The notes under the pieces were generated by a model. The model worked only from the letters and a program-made list of their open reading frames with translations, ran no database searches and had not been told where the DNA came from. A stretch of 64,000 nt of DNA from Bacteroidaceae bacterium (GTDB lineage: Bacteria; Bacteroidota; Bacteroidia; Bacteroidales; Bacteroidaceae): the NCBI GenBank assembly GCA_900769465.1, contig CAAGGT010000306.1, forward strand, positions 62,001-126,000, in the 5' to 3' direction. A program made the translations under genes and the position numbers. Positions 51,766 through 62,146 of the stretch are shown in pieces (the stretch's first letter is position 1; the number at the start of each line of letters is the position of its first letter).

Positions 51766-54243
51766 ATGACCAAGAAGAAGGATAAAGGAGTATTCCCCGA
51801 ACTGGACGGGATTATCCCAGAAGAAAACATTGAGAACAGTTCCTTTTCATTCATAACAGAATTCAAGGGAAACTACGAGGATGAACTCCGCAATGCGAAC
51901 ATCCCCGAAGAACTGCCCATTCTGCCGTTGAGAAACATGATTCTTTTCCCCACCACAGTGCTGCCCATTTCTGTGGGACGTGAATCGTCGCTGCAGCTGA
52001 TAAAGGAGCTTGAGAAAAGTGGCGGATATATGGCTGTAATGTGCCAGAAAGAGCCAGAGATTGACACGCCTTCAATGGAAGATCTCTACCCGTTCGGCAC
52101 AGTCGCGAAGATTGTAAAGGTATTCGAAATGCCCGACAACTCCACAACCGTCATATTGCAGGGATTCCAGAAAGTCAGACTGATGGAACTGACACGCATA
52201 CGCCCTTACCATATGGGCAAGACAGTCCCAGTAAACGATATTCTCACCCCCGAGGACAATGAATTCAAACTGCTCATACAGAATTGCCGCAAGACAGCGG
52301 CAAAGATATTCAAGGCCAACGGCGCAAACCCCGAGGTAGCCTTTGCCATGAAGAATATGGGCAATGACAGCATTCTGATAAATTTCCTTTGCGCCAACAT
52401 CAAAGCCCCGTTGACCGAGAAGATATCGTTGCTCGAGGAGGTGTCGCTCAAGGAACGCGCATACCATCTGCTCTCGATACTCAACCACGAAAAGATGCTG
52501 GTTGACATACAGAACCGCATACAGCAGAAGACACAAAGGGACATTGACCAGCAGCAGAAGGAGTACTATCTGCAGCAACAGCTGAAGAACATACAGGAGG
52601 AGCTTGGCGGCAACCCGCAGGACCAGGATGTGAACGAACTGCGCAAGAGGGGAAGCAAGAAGAACTGGAGCAAGGAGGTTGCAGAGATATTCAACAAAGA
52701 GGTTTCAAAACTCGAAAGAATAAACCCGCAGACCCCCGACTACCACGTGCAGCTCAACTATCTGCAGCTCTTCACCAACCTTCCCTGGGGCGAATATTCA
52801 AAGGACAACCTTGACATAAACAACGCACAGAAGGTACTAGACCACGACCACTATGGCCTAGAGAAAGTTAAAGAGAGAATACTGGAACACCTTGCAGTGA
52901 TAAAGATGCGCGGTGACCTCAAGGCACCCATCATCTGCCTTTACGGTCCTCCGGGAGTGGGCAAGACCTCTCTTGGAAAATCCATTGCCGAAGCACTCAA
53001 GCGCAAATACGTACGCATGTCACTCGGTGGCATACACGACGAGTCTGAGATACGCGGTCACCGCAAGACATACGTAGGAGCTATGCCAGGACGCATATTG
53101 AAGAACCTTGTTAAGGCCGGCACCGACAACCCCGTGTTCATTCTTGACGAGATAGACAAGGTGGGACAGGCATCAATGCACGGCGACCCCTCATCGGCAT
53201 TGCTCGAGGTACTTGACCCGGAACAGAACAGTTCTTTCCACGACAATTTCCTGGACATCGACTATGACCTGTCAAACGTGATGTTCATTGCAACGGCAAA
53301 CAACCTGTCGAACATCCCTGCCCCGTTGCTCGACCGTATGGAGCTGATTGAGGTAAGCGGATACCTGACAGAGGAAAAGATTGAGATAGCGAAACGTCAC
53401 CTGATACCGAAGGAAAAGAAAGCCAACGGTATTGCCGACGAAAAGATTACCATAAGCAAACAGGCCATAGAGCATATAATCGAGGACTACACACGCGAAT
53501 CGGGTGTGAGAACACTTGAAAAGAGAATCGGCAAGATATGTCGCCGTCTCGCCTGCCAGAAAGCAACAACCGGAAGCATAACCACAAGGAACATAAAGCC
53601 TGCCGACCTGCAGGAACTGCTTGGTGTAAAGGAGTACTCACGCGACAAATATCAGGGCAATGACTATGCAGGTGTTGTGACAGGCCTTGCATGGACAGCT
53701 GTTGGCGGAGAGATTCTCTTCATTGAAACCAGCTTGAGCAAGGGCAAGGGCGAGAAGATGACACTCACCGGCAACCTGGGTGATGTGATGAAGGAGTCGG
53801 CAATGCTTGCATTGGAGTACATCAAGTCGCACGCCGGCGACCTCTCTATCCCTTATGAGATTTTCGAGAAATGGAACATCCACCTGCACGTTCCCGAGGG
53901 AGCTATTCCAAAGGATGGCCCGTCGGCCGGAATAACAATGGCCACCGCCCTGGCATCGGCACTCACACAGCGCCGTGTAAAGCCGCACATTGCAATGACC
54001 GGTGAAATAACACTGCGCGGCAAAGTATTGCCGGTTGGTGGCATAAAGGAGAAAATTCTGGCTGCAAAACGTGCCGGAATAACCGACATCGTCATCTGCG
54101 AGGAGAACAAGCGCAACATAGACTCAATCCCCGAGGTGTACCTGAAAGGACTCACATTCCATTACGTGAATGACATCAAGGAGGTACTGGAGATTGCATT
54201 GCTCAAGGAGAAAGTGAAGAACCCTGTTAATCTAATGGCATAA
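51766..54243 (+). CDS. lon: ATP-dependent protease Lon
   Basis: 825 residues. LON N-domain with ELPILPLRNMILFPTTVLPISVGR, a coiled region, AAA+ module with Walker A GPPGVGKTSLG, Walker B VFILDEIDKVG, and the C-terminal Ser-Lys protease with PKDGPSAGITMATAL (Ser) and LRGKVLPVGGIKEKILAAKRAGI (Lys). It degrades misfolded and regulatory proteins in the cytoplasm. tgt starts 4 bp after its stop, and lptF, a DEAD helicase and a carbonic anhydrase follow with short gaps, so lon heads a likely operon. Confidence 0.98.
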   Translation: MTKKKDKGVFPELDGIIPEENIENSSFSFITEFKGNYEDELRNANIPEELPILPLRNMILFPTTVLPISVGRESSLQLIKELEKSGGYMAVMCQKEPEIDTPSMEDLYPFGTVAKIVKVFEMPDNSTTVILQGFQKVRLMELTRIRPYHMGKTVPVNDILTPEDNEFKLLIQNCRKTAAKIFKANGANPEVAFAMKNMGNDSILINFLCANIKAPLTEKISLLEEVSLKERAYHLLSILNHEKMLVDIQNRIQQKTQRDIDQQQKEYYLQQQLKNIQEELGGNPQDQDVNELRKRGSKKNWSKEVAEIFNKEVSKLERINPQTPDYHVQLNYLQLFTNLPWGEYSKDNLDINNAQKVLDHDHYGLEKVKERILEHLAVIKMRGDLKAPIICLYGPPGVGKTSLGKSIAEALKRKYVRMSLGGIHDESEIRGHRKTYVGAMPGRILKNLVKAGTDNPVFILDEIDKVGQASMHGDPSSALLEVLDPEQNSSFHDNFLDIDYDLSNVMFIATANNLSNIPAPLLDRMELIEVSGYLTEEKIEIAKRHLIPKEKKANGIADEKITISKQAIEHIIEDYTRESGVRTLEKRIGKICRRLACQKATTGSITTRNIKPADLQELLGVKEYSRDKYQGNDYAGVVTGLAWTAVGGEILFIETSLSKGKGEKMTLTGNLGDVMKESAMLALEYIKSHAGDLSIPYEIFEKWNIHLHVPEGAIPKDGPSAGITMATALASALTQRRVKPHIAMTGEITLRGKVLPVGGIKEKILAAKRAGITDIVICEENKRNIDSIPEVYLKGLTFHYVNDIKEVLEIALLKEKVKNPVNLMA

Positions 54244-54247
54244 CACA

Positions 54248-55378
<1,131 letters not shown>

Positions 55379-55422
55379 GGAGAGAAAACTGCAGGTGTGA
55401 CAAAACAAAGGCAATCAGCGTT

Positions 55423-56526
55423 ATGAAATGGCTCGACTATTTTAAACTGCAACGGCTCGACCGGTATATAATTAAGAAATTCCTGGGAACATATTTCTTT
55501 TCCCTGCTATTGATCATTATAGTCATCATCGTATTCGACTACAATGAAAAGATTGACAGGTTCGTGAGTTCAAATGCTCCCATGAACGAGATTATTTTCG
55601 ATTATTATGCCAACCTGGCCCCCTACTATGCCAACACGTTCAGTGCATTGTTCGTGTTCATATCGGTGATATACTTTACATCGAAGCTTGCCAACAATTC
55701 CGAGATCATCGCAATGATATCCTCGGGCGTAAGCTTCAGACGACTCATGAAGCCATATCTGATTGCTGCCGGAATAATATCCCTGTTCACCTACATAATG
55801 AGTGCCTTCATAATCCCCAACGGAACGGCAACAAAGCTTGAGTTCGAACAGAAATACAGCAGAAAGAAGAAGGTTGAGTCGGCCAACGACGTACAGCTGA
55901 AGATTGACGACAACACAATTGCATTCATTGAACGCTACGAGAACCGCAACAACACAGGCTGGCGCTTCATGCTCGACAAGTTCGAGGACAAGAAACTGGT
56001 GTCGCACATGGAGGCCAGAACCATCACCTACAACCCCGACAAACCGGGAGTGTGGACTGCACGCCACTGGAGGATACGCGACCTGCAGGAAGACAGGGAA
56101 GTCATCAGGGAGAGCAGAAAGGAACCGCTTGATACGCTTCTGAAGATTGAGCCAAGCGATTTCCTTATTTCGGAAGGCGAACAGGAGACAATGACAACAC
56201 CCGAACTGGGAGCATACATCAAAAAGCAGAAGGAGCGAGGCATAGCTAACACCAAGAGCTTCGAGATTGAATACCACAAACGTATGGCAATGTCATTCGC
56301 AGCGTTCATCCTCACCGTCATAGGCGTGTCACTCTCCTCGAGAAAAGTGAAGGGAGGTATGGGACTATCACTTGGAATCGGCCTCGCGCTCAGTTTCTCA
56401 TACATCCTGTTCCAGAGTATTTCATCGGCCTTCGCCGACCAGATGCCCATTGCACTGGCAGCCTGGCTACCCAATATAATTTATTCAATAATTGCAATAG
56501 TCCTATATTTAAGGGCACCAAAATAA
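55423..56526 (+). CDS. LptF/LptG-family permease
   Basis: 367 residues. Inner-membrane component of the lipopolysaccharide export ABC complex (LptB2FG). Helices 1-3 at LLLIIIVIIVFDY, NTFSALFVFISVIYF and PYLIAAGIISLFTYIMSAFIIP; then a large periplasmic beta-jellyroll-like domain (about 115-260), and three C-terminal helices (MSFAAFILTVIGVSLSSRKV onwards). LptF and LptG cannot be told apart here. It starts 44 bp after tgt and ends 2 bp before the helicase gene. Confidence 0.93.
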   Translation: MKWLDYFKLQRLDRYIIKKFLGTYFFSLLLIIIVIIVFDYNEKIDRFVSSNAPMNEIIFDYYANLAPYYANTFSALFVFISVIYFTSKLANNSEIIAMISSGVSFRRLMKPYLIAAGIISLFTYIMSAFIIPNGTATKLEFEQKYSRKKKVESANDVQLKIDDNTIAFIERYENRNNTGWRFMLDKFEDKKLVSHMEARTITYNPDKPGVWTARHWRIRDLQEDREVIRESRKEPLDTLLKIEPSDFLISEGEQETMTTPELGAYIKKQKERGIANTKSFEIEYHKRMAMSFAAFILTVIGVSLSSRKVKGGMGLSLGIGLALSFSYILFQSISSAFADQMPIALAAWLPNIIYSIIAIVLYLRAPK

Positions 56527-56528
56527 AT

Positions 56529-57992
56529 ATGTATTTTACTGATTTTGACTTTGAAGACGAAGTGCTTGACGCACTCGATGCAATGCGCTTTGAAAAGTGT
56601 ACGCCCATACAAGAGCAGACACTGCAGCCGCTGATGGAGGGACGCGACCTCATTGGCGTGGCGCAGACAGGAACAGGAAAGACAGCTGCCTACCTGTTGC
56701 CTGTCCTCAACAGATTATGTCGTGGAGACTACCCCGAGGACTCTATAAACTGTGTAATTATGGCACCTACAAGAGAGCTTGCACAGCAGATTGACCGTCA
56801 GCTCGAGGGTTTCACCTATTTCATGAACGTCTCAAGTGTAGCCGTTTATGGCGGAAATGACGGACAACGTTACGAACAGGAGCTACGTGGCATGGCAAAG
56901 GGAGCCGACATAATCGTTGCAACCCCCGGCCGACTCATCAGCCACATCAACCTGGGAAACATTGACCTCTCAAAGGTTTCGTTCTTTATCCTTGACGAGG
57001 CGGACCGTATGCTCGACATGGGATTCTGCAACGACATCATGACAATTGCCAAGCAGTTGCCCAAAGAGCGCCAGACAATGCTCTTCTCGGCCACAATGCC
57101 CGAGGAGATACGCAAGCTCGCAAGGGATATACTCACCGACCCGTTGCAGATAACCCTTGCGCTGGCAAAGCCTGCCGACGGCATAACACAGCAGGCATAC
57201 ATATGCCACGAAGGCCAGAAGCTCGGCATCCTGAACAGCATCTTCGACAACGAGAGTAGTGAGAGGGTTATCCTTTTTGCATCGCGCAAGACAAAGGTGA
57301 AGGAGATTTCGCACACACTCAAGAAACATGGTTTCAATGTGGGCGAGATGCACAGCGACCTTTCGCAGAGCGAACGCGACGAGATAATGTTCCAATACAA
57401 GAGCCGCAAGATTGATATGATTGTGGCAACCGACATCCTCGCACGCGGAATTGACATAGACGACATACGCATTGTCATCAACTACGACGTACCACGCGAT
57501 TGCGACGATTACATACATCGCATAGGCCGTACCGCGCGTGCCGGAACAAAGGGACGTGCCATAACACTGGTGAATGTCGAGGATCAGGAGTATTTCAAAC
57601 GCATCGAGGATTTCATTGAACAGGATGTGCCGAAGATGGAGGTTCCCGCCACTCTTGGCGAAGCACCGGCCTATGAGCCTAAAAACAAGCAGAAGGGAGG
57701 CCGCAAACAACGCAATGGCAGTGGCAACAACGACAAGCGCGGCGGTAATGACCGCAGGAAGAACAACCGCAAGCGTGGTGGCAAAGCTGCAAACAACAAG
57801 CCGCAGAATGCAAAATCCGCAAACAGCAGCGACAAGCCACAGGAGACAAGACAGCCCGCTACCCCACAGGAGAACGGCAACAGGCAGAACAGCGACAAGC
57901 CAAAACGTCGTCGTCCACACCACCGCCACAAAAGGCACAACAATGCCAAAGGTGGCGAAGGAGCAACACCGGCACCCGAAAACAGAGAATGA
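56529..57992 (+). CDS. DEAD-box RNA helicase (RhlE-like)
   Basis: 487 residues. Motifs in order: Q motif (FEKCTPIQEQTLQPL), I AQTGTGKTA, Ia PTRELAQQ, II VDEAD-type FILDEADRMLDMG, III SATMPE, IV FASRKTK, V ATDILARGIDI, VI HRIGRTARAG. An ATP-dependent RNA unwinder acting in ribosome assembly or mRNA decay. After residue 370 the tail is low-complexity and basic (Lys/Arg/Asn/Gly/Gln), probably disordered and RNA-binding. The tail overlaps the next gene's ATG. Confidence 0.96.
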   Translation: MYFTDFDFEDEVLDALDAMRFEKCTPIQEQTLQPLMEGRDLIGVAQTGTGKTAAYLLPVLNRLCRGDYPEDSINCVIMAPTRELAQQIDRQLEGFTYFMNVSSVAVYGGNDGQRYEQELRGMAKGADIIVATPGRLISHINLGNIDLSKVSFFILDEADRMLDMGFCNDIMTIAKQLPKERQTMLFSATMPEEIRKLARDILTDPLQITLALAKPADGITQQAYICHEGQKLGILNSIFDNESSERVILFASRKTKVKEISHTLKKHGFNVGEMHSDLSQSERDEIMFQYKSRKIDMIVATDILARGIDIDDIRIVINYDVPRDCDDYIHRIGRTARAGTKGRAITLVNVEDQEYFKRIEDFIEQDVPKMEVPATLGEAPAYEPKNKQKGGRKQRNGSGNNDKRGGNDRRKNNRKRGGKAANNKPQNAKSANSSDKPQETRQPATPQENGNRQNSDKPKRRRPHHRHKRHNNAKGGEGATPAPENRE

Positions 57993-58522
57993 CAATGGCT
58001 ATAATAAAGGAAATACGCGGATTCAAGCCAGTAATAGGCAATGACTGCTTCATTGCCGAGACTGCAGCCGTCATTGGCGATGTTACGATGGGCGACAACT
58101 GTTCCATCTGGTATGGCACAGTGCTGCGCGGCGATGTGAACAGCATTCTCATTGGCAACAACGTGAACATACAGGACGGTGCTGTGGTACACACACTCTT
58201 CCAACGCTCAAAGACCATTATCGGCGACAATGTATCCATAGGGCACAATGCCACAATACATGGTGCAACCATCAAGAGCAACAGCTTGGTTGGCATGGGA
58301 GCTACGGTGCTTGACAATGCAGTCGTTGAAAGCGGAGCCATTGTTGCGGCCAATGCACTTGTAACGGCCGGAATGCGTGTGGAGAGCGGCTGGATATACG
58401 CCGGAGTACCTGCCAAAAAGATTAAGGAGGTAAGCCCCGAGCAACAGAAAGAGATCGTTGAGCGCATTGCCAATGATTATATAATGTACTCCTCGTGGTA
58501 CAAGAATGAAGATGAAAGATGA
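57989..58522 (+). CDS. Gamma-carbonic anhydrase-like protein (YrdA type)
   Basis: 177 residues (start at 57989 or the Met at 57995). Left-handed beta-helix of hexapeptide repeats: VIGDVTMGDNCSIWYGTVLRGDVNSILIGNNVNIQDGAVVHTLF, IGHNATIHG, VGMGATVLDNAVV. The histidines in VVHT and GHNATIHG are the zinc ligands of gamma-carbonic anhydrases. Many members have weak or no activity, so hydration of CO2 is possible, not shown. Overlaps the helicase gene by 4 bp (ATGA). Confidence 0.93.
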   Translation: MTMAIIKEIRGFKPVIGNDCFIAETAAVIGDVTMGDNCSIWYGTVLRGDVNSILIGNNVNIQDGAVVHTLFQRSKTIIGDNVSIGHNATIHGATIKSNSLVGMGATVLDNAVVESGAIVAANALVTAGMRVESGWIYAGVPAKKIKEVSPEQQKEIVERIANDYIMYSSWYKNEDER

Positions 58523-58567
58523 AAGATGAAAGGTATTTTCCGTTTTAACCTTTCACATTTCACATTT
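58508..58567. repeat. Imperfect inverted repeat with GATGAAAG units
   Basis: Repeats of GATGAAAGAT on the left and CTTTCACATTTCACAT on the right form an imperfect stem between the carbonic anhydrase and DPP IV genes. It is probably a mild terminator or mobile spacer; no function assigned. Confidence 0.4.
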
Positions 58568-58606
58568 CCGCTAATACAAAAAGATTATAATTTTAAATAA
58601 ACCATT

Positions 58607-60811
58607 ATGAAACACCTATTTTCACTATTCACACTCGTTGTGATGTCACTCTCGGCCATTGCAGGCGACAAGGTGACACTCCACGATGTAATGTATGGCG
58701 GTTACTGGCCGCAGACATACGCAGCCATCAAACCAATGACCGACGGTGAACACTTTGCACGAATGAGTGACGACCGCAGCCTCATTCTCAAGGGCTCGTT
58801 CAAGAACGGTGCAATCGTCGACACACTCTTCAACGCGGCAACAGCACGCGGTTTTGAGCAGAAGTATATCGACGGTTACCAGTTCTCGCCCGACGAACAG
58901 CTCATCCTTTTGCAGACAAAGACAAAGAGCATCTACCGCAATTCGTTCACAGCCGAGCACTACATATACAGCCGCAAGAACAACAAGGTAGAACCATTGT
59001 CACAGAACGGTGCACAGCAGGTTCCCAAGTTCTCGCCCGACGGCACAATGATTGCCTTTGTGCGCGACAACAACATCTTCCTTGTAAAGCTGCTCTTTGG
59101 CAACGCCGAGTCACAGATTACCACCGACGGCGAATTCCGAAAAATCATCAACGGTATCCCCGATTGGGTGAACGAGGAGGAGTTTATGAACAACTGCTCA
59201 TACGATTTCAGTGCCGACAGCAAGATGATTGCCTACATCAAGTACGATGAGAGCGAAGTGATGATGTACGATATGCCAATGTACATCCCCACTGGTGCCC
59301 CAAGCATCGAATACGACGATTTCTGCGCCCCCTACAGCTTCAAATATCCAGTTGCCGGTGCCGCAAACTCAAAACTGTCGGTTCACTCTTTCGACATTAA
59401 GAGCCGCGTGACACGCAAGCTCGACGTGAACATCCCCGAGGAGGGTTACATCCCACGCATCAAGTTCACCAAGAACCCAGACGTGCTTGCCGTGCTCACG
59501 CTCAACCGTCACCAGAGCATACTTGAGATTCAAGCAGTCAACCCACGCTCTTGCACCGGAAAGACAATCCTGCGCGAAGAGAGCGACACCTACCTCAACG
59601 AGCAGGTATATACCGGCATTGAGTTCTACGACAAGCACTTCGTGTTCCAGAGCGAGCGCAGCGGATACAACCAGCTCTATCTCTACACCATAGACGGAAT
59701 GTTCGTACGCCCCATCACACAGGGAGAGTTTGAGGTAAAGCATTTCTATGGTTGGGACAGCAAGAAGAACGAGTTCTACTACTCAAGCAACGAAGGCTGC
59801 CCCCTGCGCGAGTATGTATATAAGGTAAACGCAAAGGGCAAGAAGACAAAGCTCACCGCCAAAGAGGGAACAAACAGCGCGGTATTCAGTGCAGGAATGA
59901 AGTATTTCATCAACACCCACTCAAGTATAAGCACCCCACACACCGTTACCACAAACGATAACAACGGCAAGGTAATTAAGACACTCATCGACAACAAGAA
60001 CCTCAAGGAGCGCCTTGCAAAGTTCGATATGCCATCAAAGGAGTTCTTCACATTCAAGACCAGTGACGGCGTTGAGCTCAACGGCTGGATGGTAAAGCCT
60101 GCCGACTTTGACGAGGGCAAGAAGTACCCAGTGGTTATGTTCCAGTACAGCGGCCCCTACTCACAGCAGGTACACGACAGCTGGTACATGGGTAACTATG
60201 GCAACGCGATGTTCGAGAGCTACATGGCCTGCGAGGGTTTCATCATGGTATGCGTTGACGGTCGCGGTACAGGCGGTCGCGGTACAGAGTTCGGCAAATG
60301 CACCTACCTGAACATCGGTAAATATGAGCCGGGCGACCAGGTAGAGGCTGCAAAATACCTGGGTTCACTACCCTATGTGGACAAGGAGAACATCGGTATC
60401 TGGGGCTGGAGCTTCGGTGGTTACAACACCCTTATGTCAATGAGCCAGGACGATGCAGTATTCAAAGCCGGCGTTGCCGTTGCGGCACCCACAGACTGGC
60501 GTTTCTATGACACCGTGTACACCGAGCGTTATATGCGCACTCCAAAGGAGAACAAGGAGGGTTACGATGCAGGCTCAGCTATCGTGAACGTGAACAAGCT
60601 GAGCGGCCACCTGTTGCTCATCCACGGCACAGCCGACGACAATGTACACTTGCGCAATATGATACGCTACACACACGCCTTGACACAGGCGAACAAGAAG
60701 TTCGAGATGGCAATCTACCCCGACAGTAACCATAGCATCTACTATGGCCGCAACACACGCTATCACCTCTTCGAGAAGATAGCAGAGTTCTTCAAGGCGA
60801 ACCTGAAGTAA
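58607..60811 (+). CDS. S9 family dipeptidyl peptidase IV-like enzyme, exported
   Basis: 734 residues with a signal peptide (FTLVVMSLSAIAG). N-terminal beta-propeller (about 30-470) with the DPP IV-type Glu pair (VNEEEFM), then an alpha/beta-hydrolase domain: nucleophile Ser in GWSFGGY (WGWSFGGYNTLM), Asp in GTADDNVH, His in SNHSIYY. DPP IV removes X-Pro or X-Ala dipeptides from peptide N-termini in the periplasm, suited to a proteolytic, amino-acid using lifestyle. The last gene of the rightward run; a hairpin (60833-60870) follows. Confidence 0.95.
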   Translation: MKHLFSLFTLVVMSLSAIAGDKVTLHDVMYGGYWPQTYAAIKPMTDGEHFARMSDDRSLILKGSFKNGAIVDTLFNAATARGFEQKYIDGYQFSPDEQLILLQTKTKSIYRNSFTAEHYIYSRKNNKVEPLSQNGAQQVPKFSPDGTMIAFVRDNNIFLVKLLFGNAESQITTDGEFRKIINGIPDWVNEEEFMNNCSYDFSADSKMIAYIKYDESEVMMYDMPMYIPTGAPSIEYDDFCAPYSFKYPVAGAANSKLSVHSFDIKSRVTRKLDVNIPEEGYIPRIKFTKNPDVLAVLTLNRHQSILEIQAVNPRSCTGKTILREESDTYLNEQVYTGIEFYDKHFVFQSERSGYNQLYLYTIDGMFVRPITQGEFEVKHFYGWDSKKNEFYYSSNEGCPLREYVYKVNAKGKKTKLTAKEGTNSAVFSAGMKYFINTHSSISTPHTVTTNDNNGKVIKTLIDNKNLKERLAKFDMPSKEFFTFKTSDGVELNGWMVKPADFDEGKKYPVVMFQYSGPYSQQVHDSWYMGNYGNAMFESYMACEGFIMVCVDGRGTGGRGTEFGKCTYLNIGKYEPGDQVEAAKYLGSLPYVDKENIGIWGWSFGGYNTLMSMSQDDAVFKAGVAVAAPTDWRFYDTVYTERYMRTPKENKEGYDAGSAIVNVNKLSGHLLLIHGTADDNVHLRNMIRYTHALTQANKKFEMAIYPDSNHSIYYGRNTRYHLFEKIAEFFKANLK

Positions 60812-60832
60812 CGTAAGCAAAAATATATAACG

Positions 60833-60870
60833 AAATTCCACCCATATCAATAAAAATATGGGTGGAATTT
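60833..60870 (+). terminator. Hairpin after the DPP IV gene
   Basis: 15-bp arms AAATTCCACCCATAT / ATATGGGTGGAATTT; T-run weak (TTTAATTAA), so it may be a moderate terminator. Confidence 0.6.
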
Positions 60871-60912
60871 AATTAACGTGAGTTCGATATAAACTAAATC
60901 AAATCGTGAACC

Positions 60913-60981
60913 TGTCATCCTGACGGAAGGAGGGACCTCGAAAGATTTTGATTGAGATACTTCACTGCGTTCAGTATGACA
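60913..60981. repeat. REP-like inverted pair
   Basis: Left arm TGTCATCCTGACGGAAGG, right arm GAGATACTTCACTGCGTTCA plus GTATGACA. Same motif family as 36032-36099. Confidence 0.75.
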
Positions 60982-61076
60982 AAACTTTAGATTTAGTCCA
61001 TCTGCTTTTTGGGGATAATAATATAGAGTTAATCCGTGAGTTATTTTCCTAGCGGATCTGTCATTTTTCGTGGGCT

Positions 61077-61114
61077 TGTCATACTGAACGGAGCAAAGTG
61101 CAGTGAAGTATCTT
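61077..61114. repeat. REP-like unit, single
   Basis: TGTCATACTGAACGGAGC then AAAGTGCAGTGAAGTATCTT; matches the consensus of the other units. Confidence 0.7.
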
Positions 61115-61650
61115 TTGATATACCTGCGGGAGATTTTACGCTGTTTTATAGGCTCACCTGCAAAGTCTGGGGGAGCAGTCTATTAATGTATTAAATTTAC
61201 ATCCGTTTTAACTTTGTTGAAATTACTTCCGCTCGCTTACACGTAACTTTCTGCCCTTGGCGGGGAATTACCTTTGCGAAGAAGATTCATTGACGTACCC
61301 TATGCATTATAGTGCGTAAATGGTAATATTTTAAAACCGGCACCATCAAAATCACAGCGAACAGCCGGGCAAGCAAAGGAAACAGGACAAAATTTGTTTG
61401 AGCGGTGCATATACGCGATGCTGTTATTGCGTGAGAAGCGAGTTGTTTTGTCCCCGATGCTTGAACGAACAGCTGTTCGCGGCAAATAACAGCCGACCGA
61501 GGGATGTCGCTTGCGACTCGCGAGCAAAAGGCTGTTATGACTGATTTTGCCGGTGCGGGGCGCTTTGCTACTTTGCCTTTAGCCCCTTCGGGCGGCGACC
61601 GTTGGTTCGCGCGACGAAAGTAGAGAGAGAATTTTGTTTACAAAATCGAT

Positions 61651-61722
61651 AACATGTGCAGTGATAGGTCGCACGCAGCACAGACATAGTTTGTGCCGTG
61701 CGGGTCACGATTAGCACATGTT
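61651..61722. repeat. Nested inverted repeat, possible structured RNA
   Basis: AACATGTGC (61651-61659) pairs with GCACATGTT (61714-61722), GTGA (61661-61664) with TCAC (61705-61708), CGCACG (61670-61675) with CGTGCG (61697-61702), and GCACA (61678-61682) with TGTGC (61692-61696). The arms pair in order and form one long hairpin with bulges. Confidence 0.6.
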
Positions 61723-61937
61723 GTCAAAGACTTGAAGAAAATACAAGTGAACAATTAAGGTTGGAGACTGCCGTGAAATGTAATGGTGAGCGAAAGCGAT
61801 ACAGACACTGTTTTTTTGCGACCATTCCTCAATATCTTACTTTCATAATTTTTAATTTATATGCTTATCCACACTAAATTTCTACTGAGCCTGACAAAAC
61901 GCTTAAATTCATCAATACCTATATTATTGCCAAAATA

Positions 61938-61971
61938 AAAGCAATCCATTGCGCACGCAATGGATTGCTTT
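61938..61971 (-). terminator. Terminator downstream of aspS
   Basis: 16-bp arms AAAGCAATCCATTGCG / CGCAATGGATTGCTTT, followed on the minus strand by TATTTTGG. Lies 175 nt after the aspS stop. Confidence 0.7.
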
Positions 61972-61982
61972 ATCATTTTTTA

Positions 61983-62011
61983 GAGTTCCTTCGCTAATGC
62001 TCAGGATGACA
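61983..62011. repeat. REP-like unit, single
   Basis: GAGTTCCTTCGCTAATGCTC then AGGATGACA; a diverged member of the same family in the opposite orientation. Confidence 0.55.
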
Positions 62012-62146
62012 GTTTGTTAATTCCTATCCTTGATAAGTGAGATAAAAAGGTAAAATACAAGGCTTGAGATGCATTGGAAACCGGAGTTTACTAAGCGTAA
62101 ATGAGGATTTACAATGCAAGCGTAACGCAGTAGTTTAGCTTTTTAA

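Larger units (their letters stand above)
60871..62146. other. Gene-free block with REP-like units and a nested inverted repeat
   Basis: About 1.3 kb with no supported gene. REP-like units lie at 60913-60981, 61077-61114 and 61983-62011, and the nested inverted repeat at 61651-61722. The part at about 61300-61750 is GC-rich with many short inverted repeats, unlike AT-rich spacers elsewhere. A terminator hairpin for aspS lies at 61938-61971. Confidence 0.6.

Noticed and set aside
56970..57995. 341-residue frame opposite the DEAD helicase
   Set aside because: Shadow of the helicase codons and its low-complexity tail; no family features.
61300..61527. 75-residue minus-strand frame in the gene-free block
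   Set aside because: No start signal, and it lies in a segment full of short inverted repeats; more likely a non-coding repeat.
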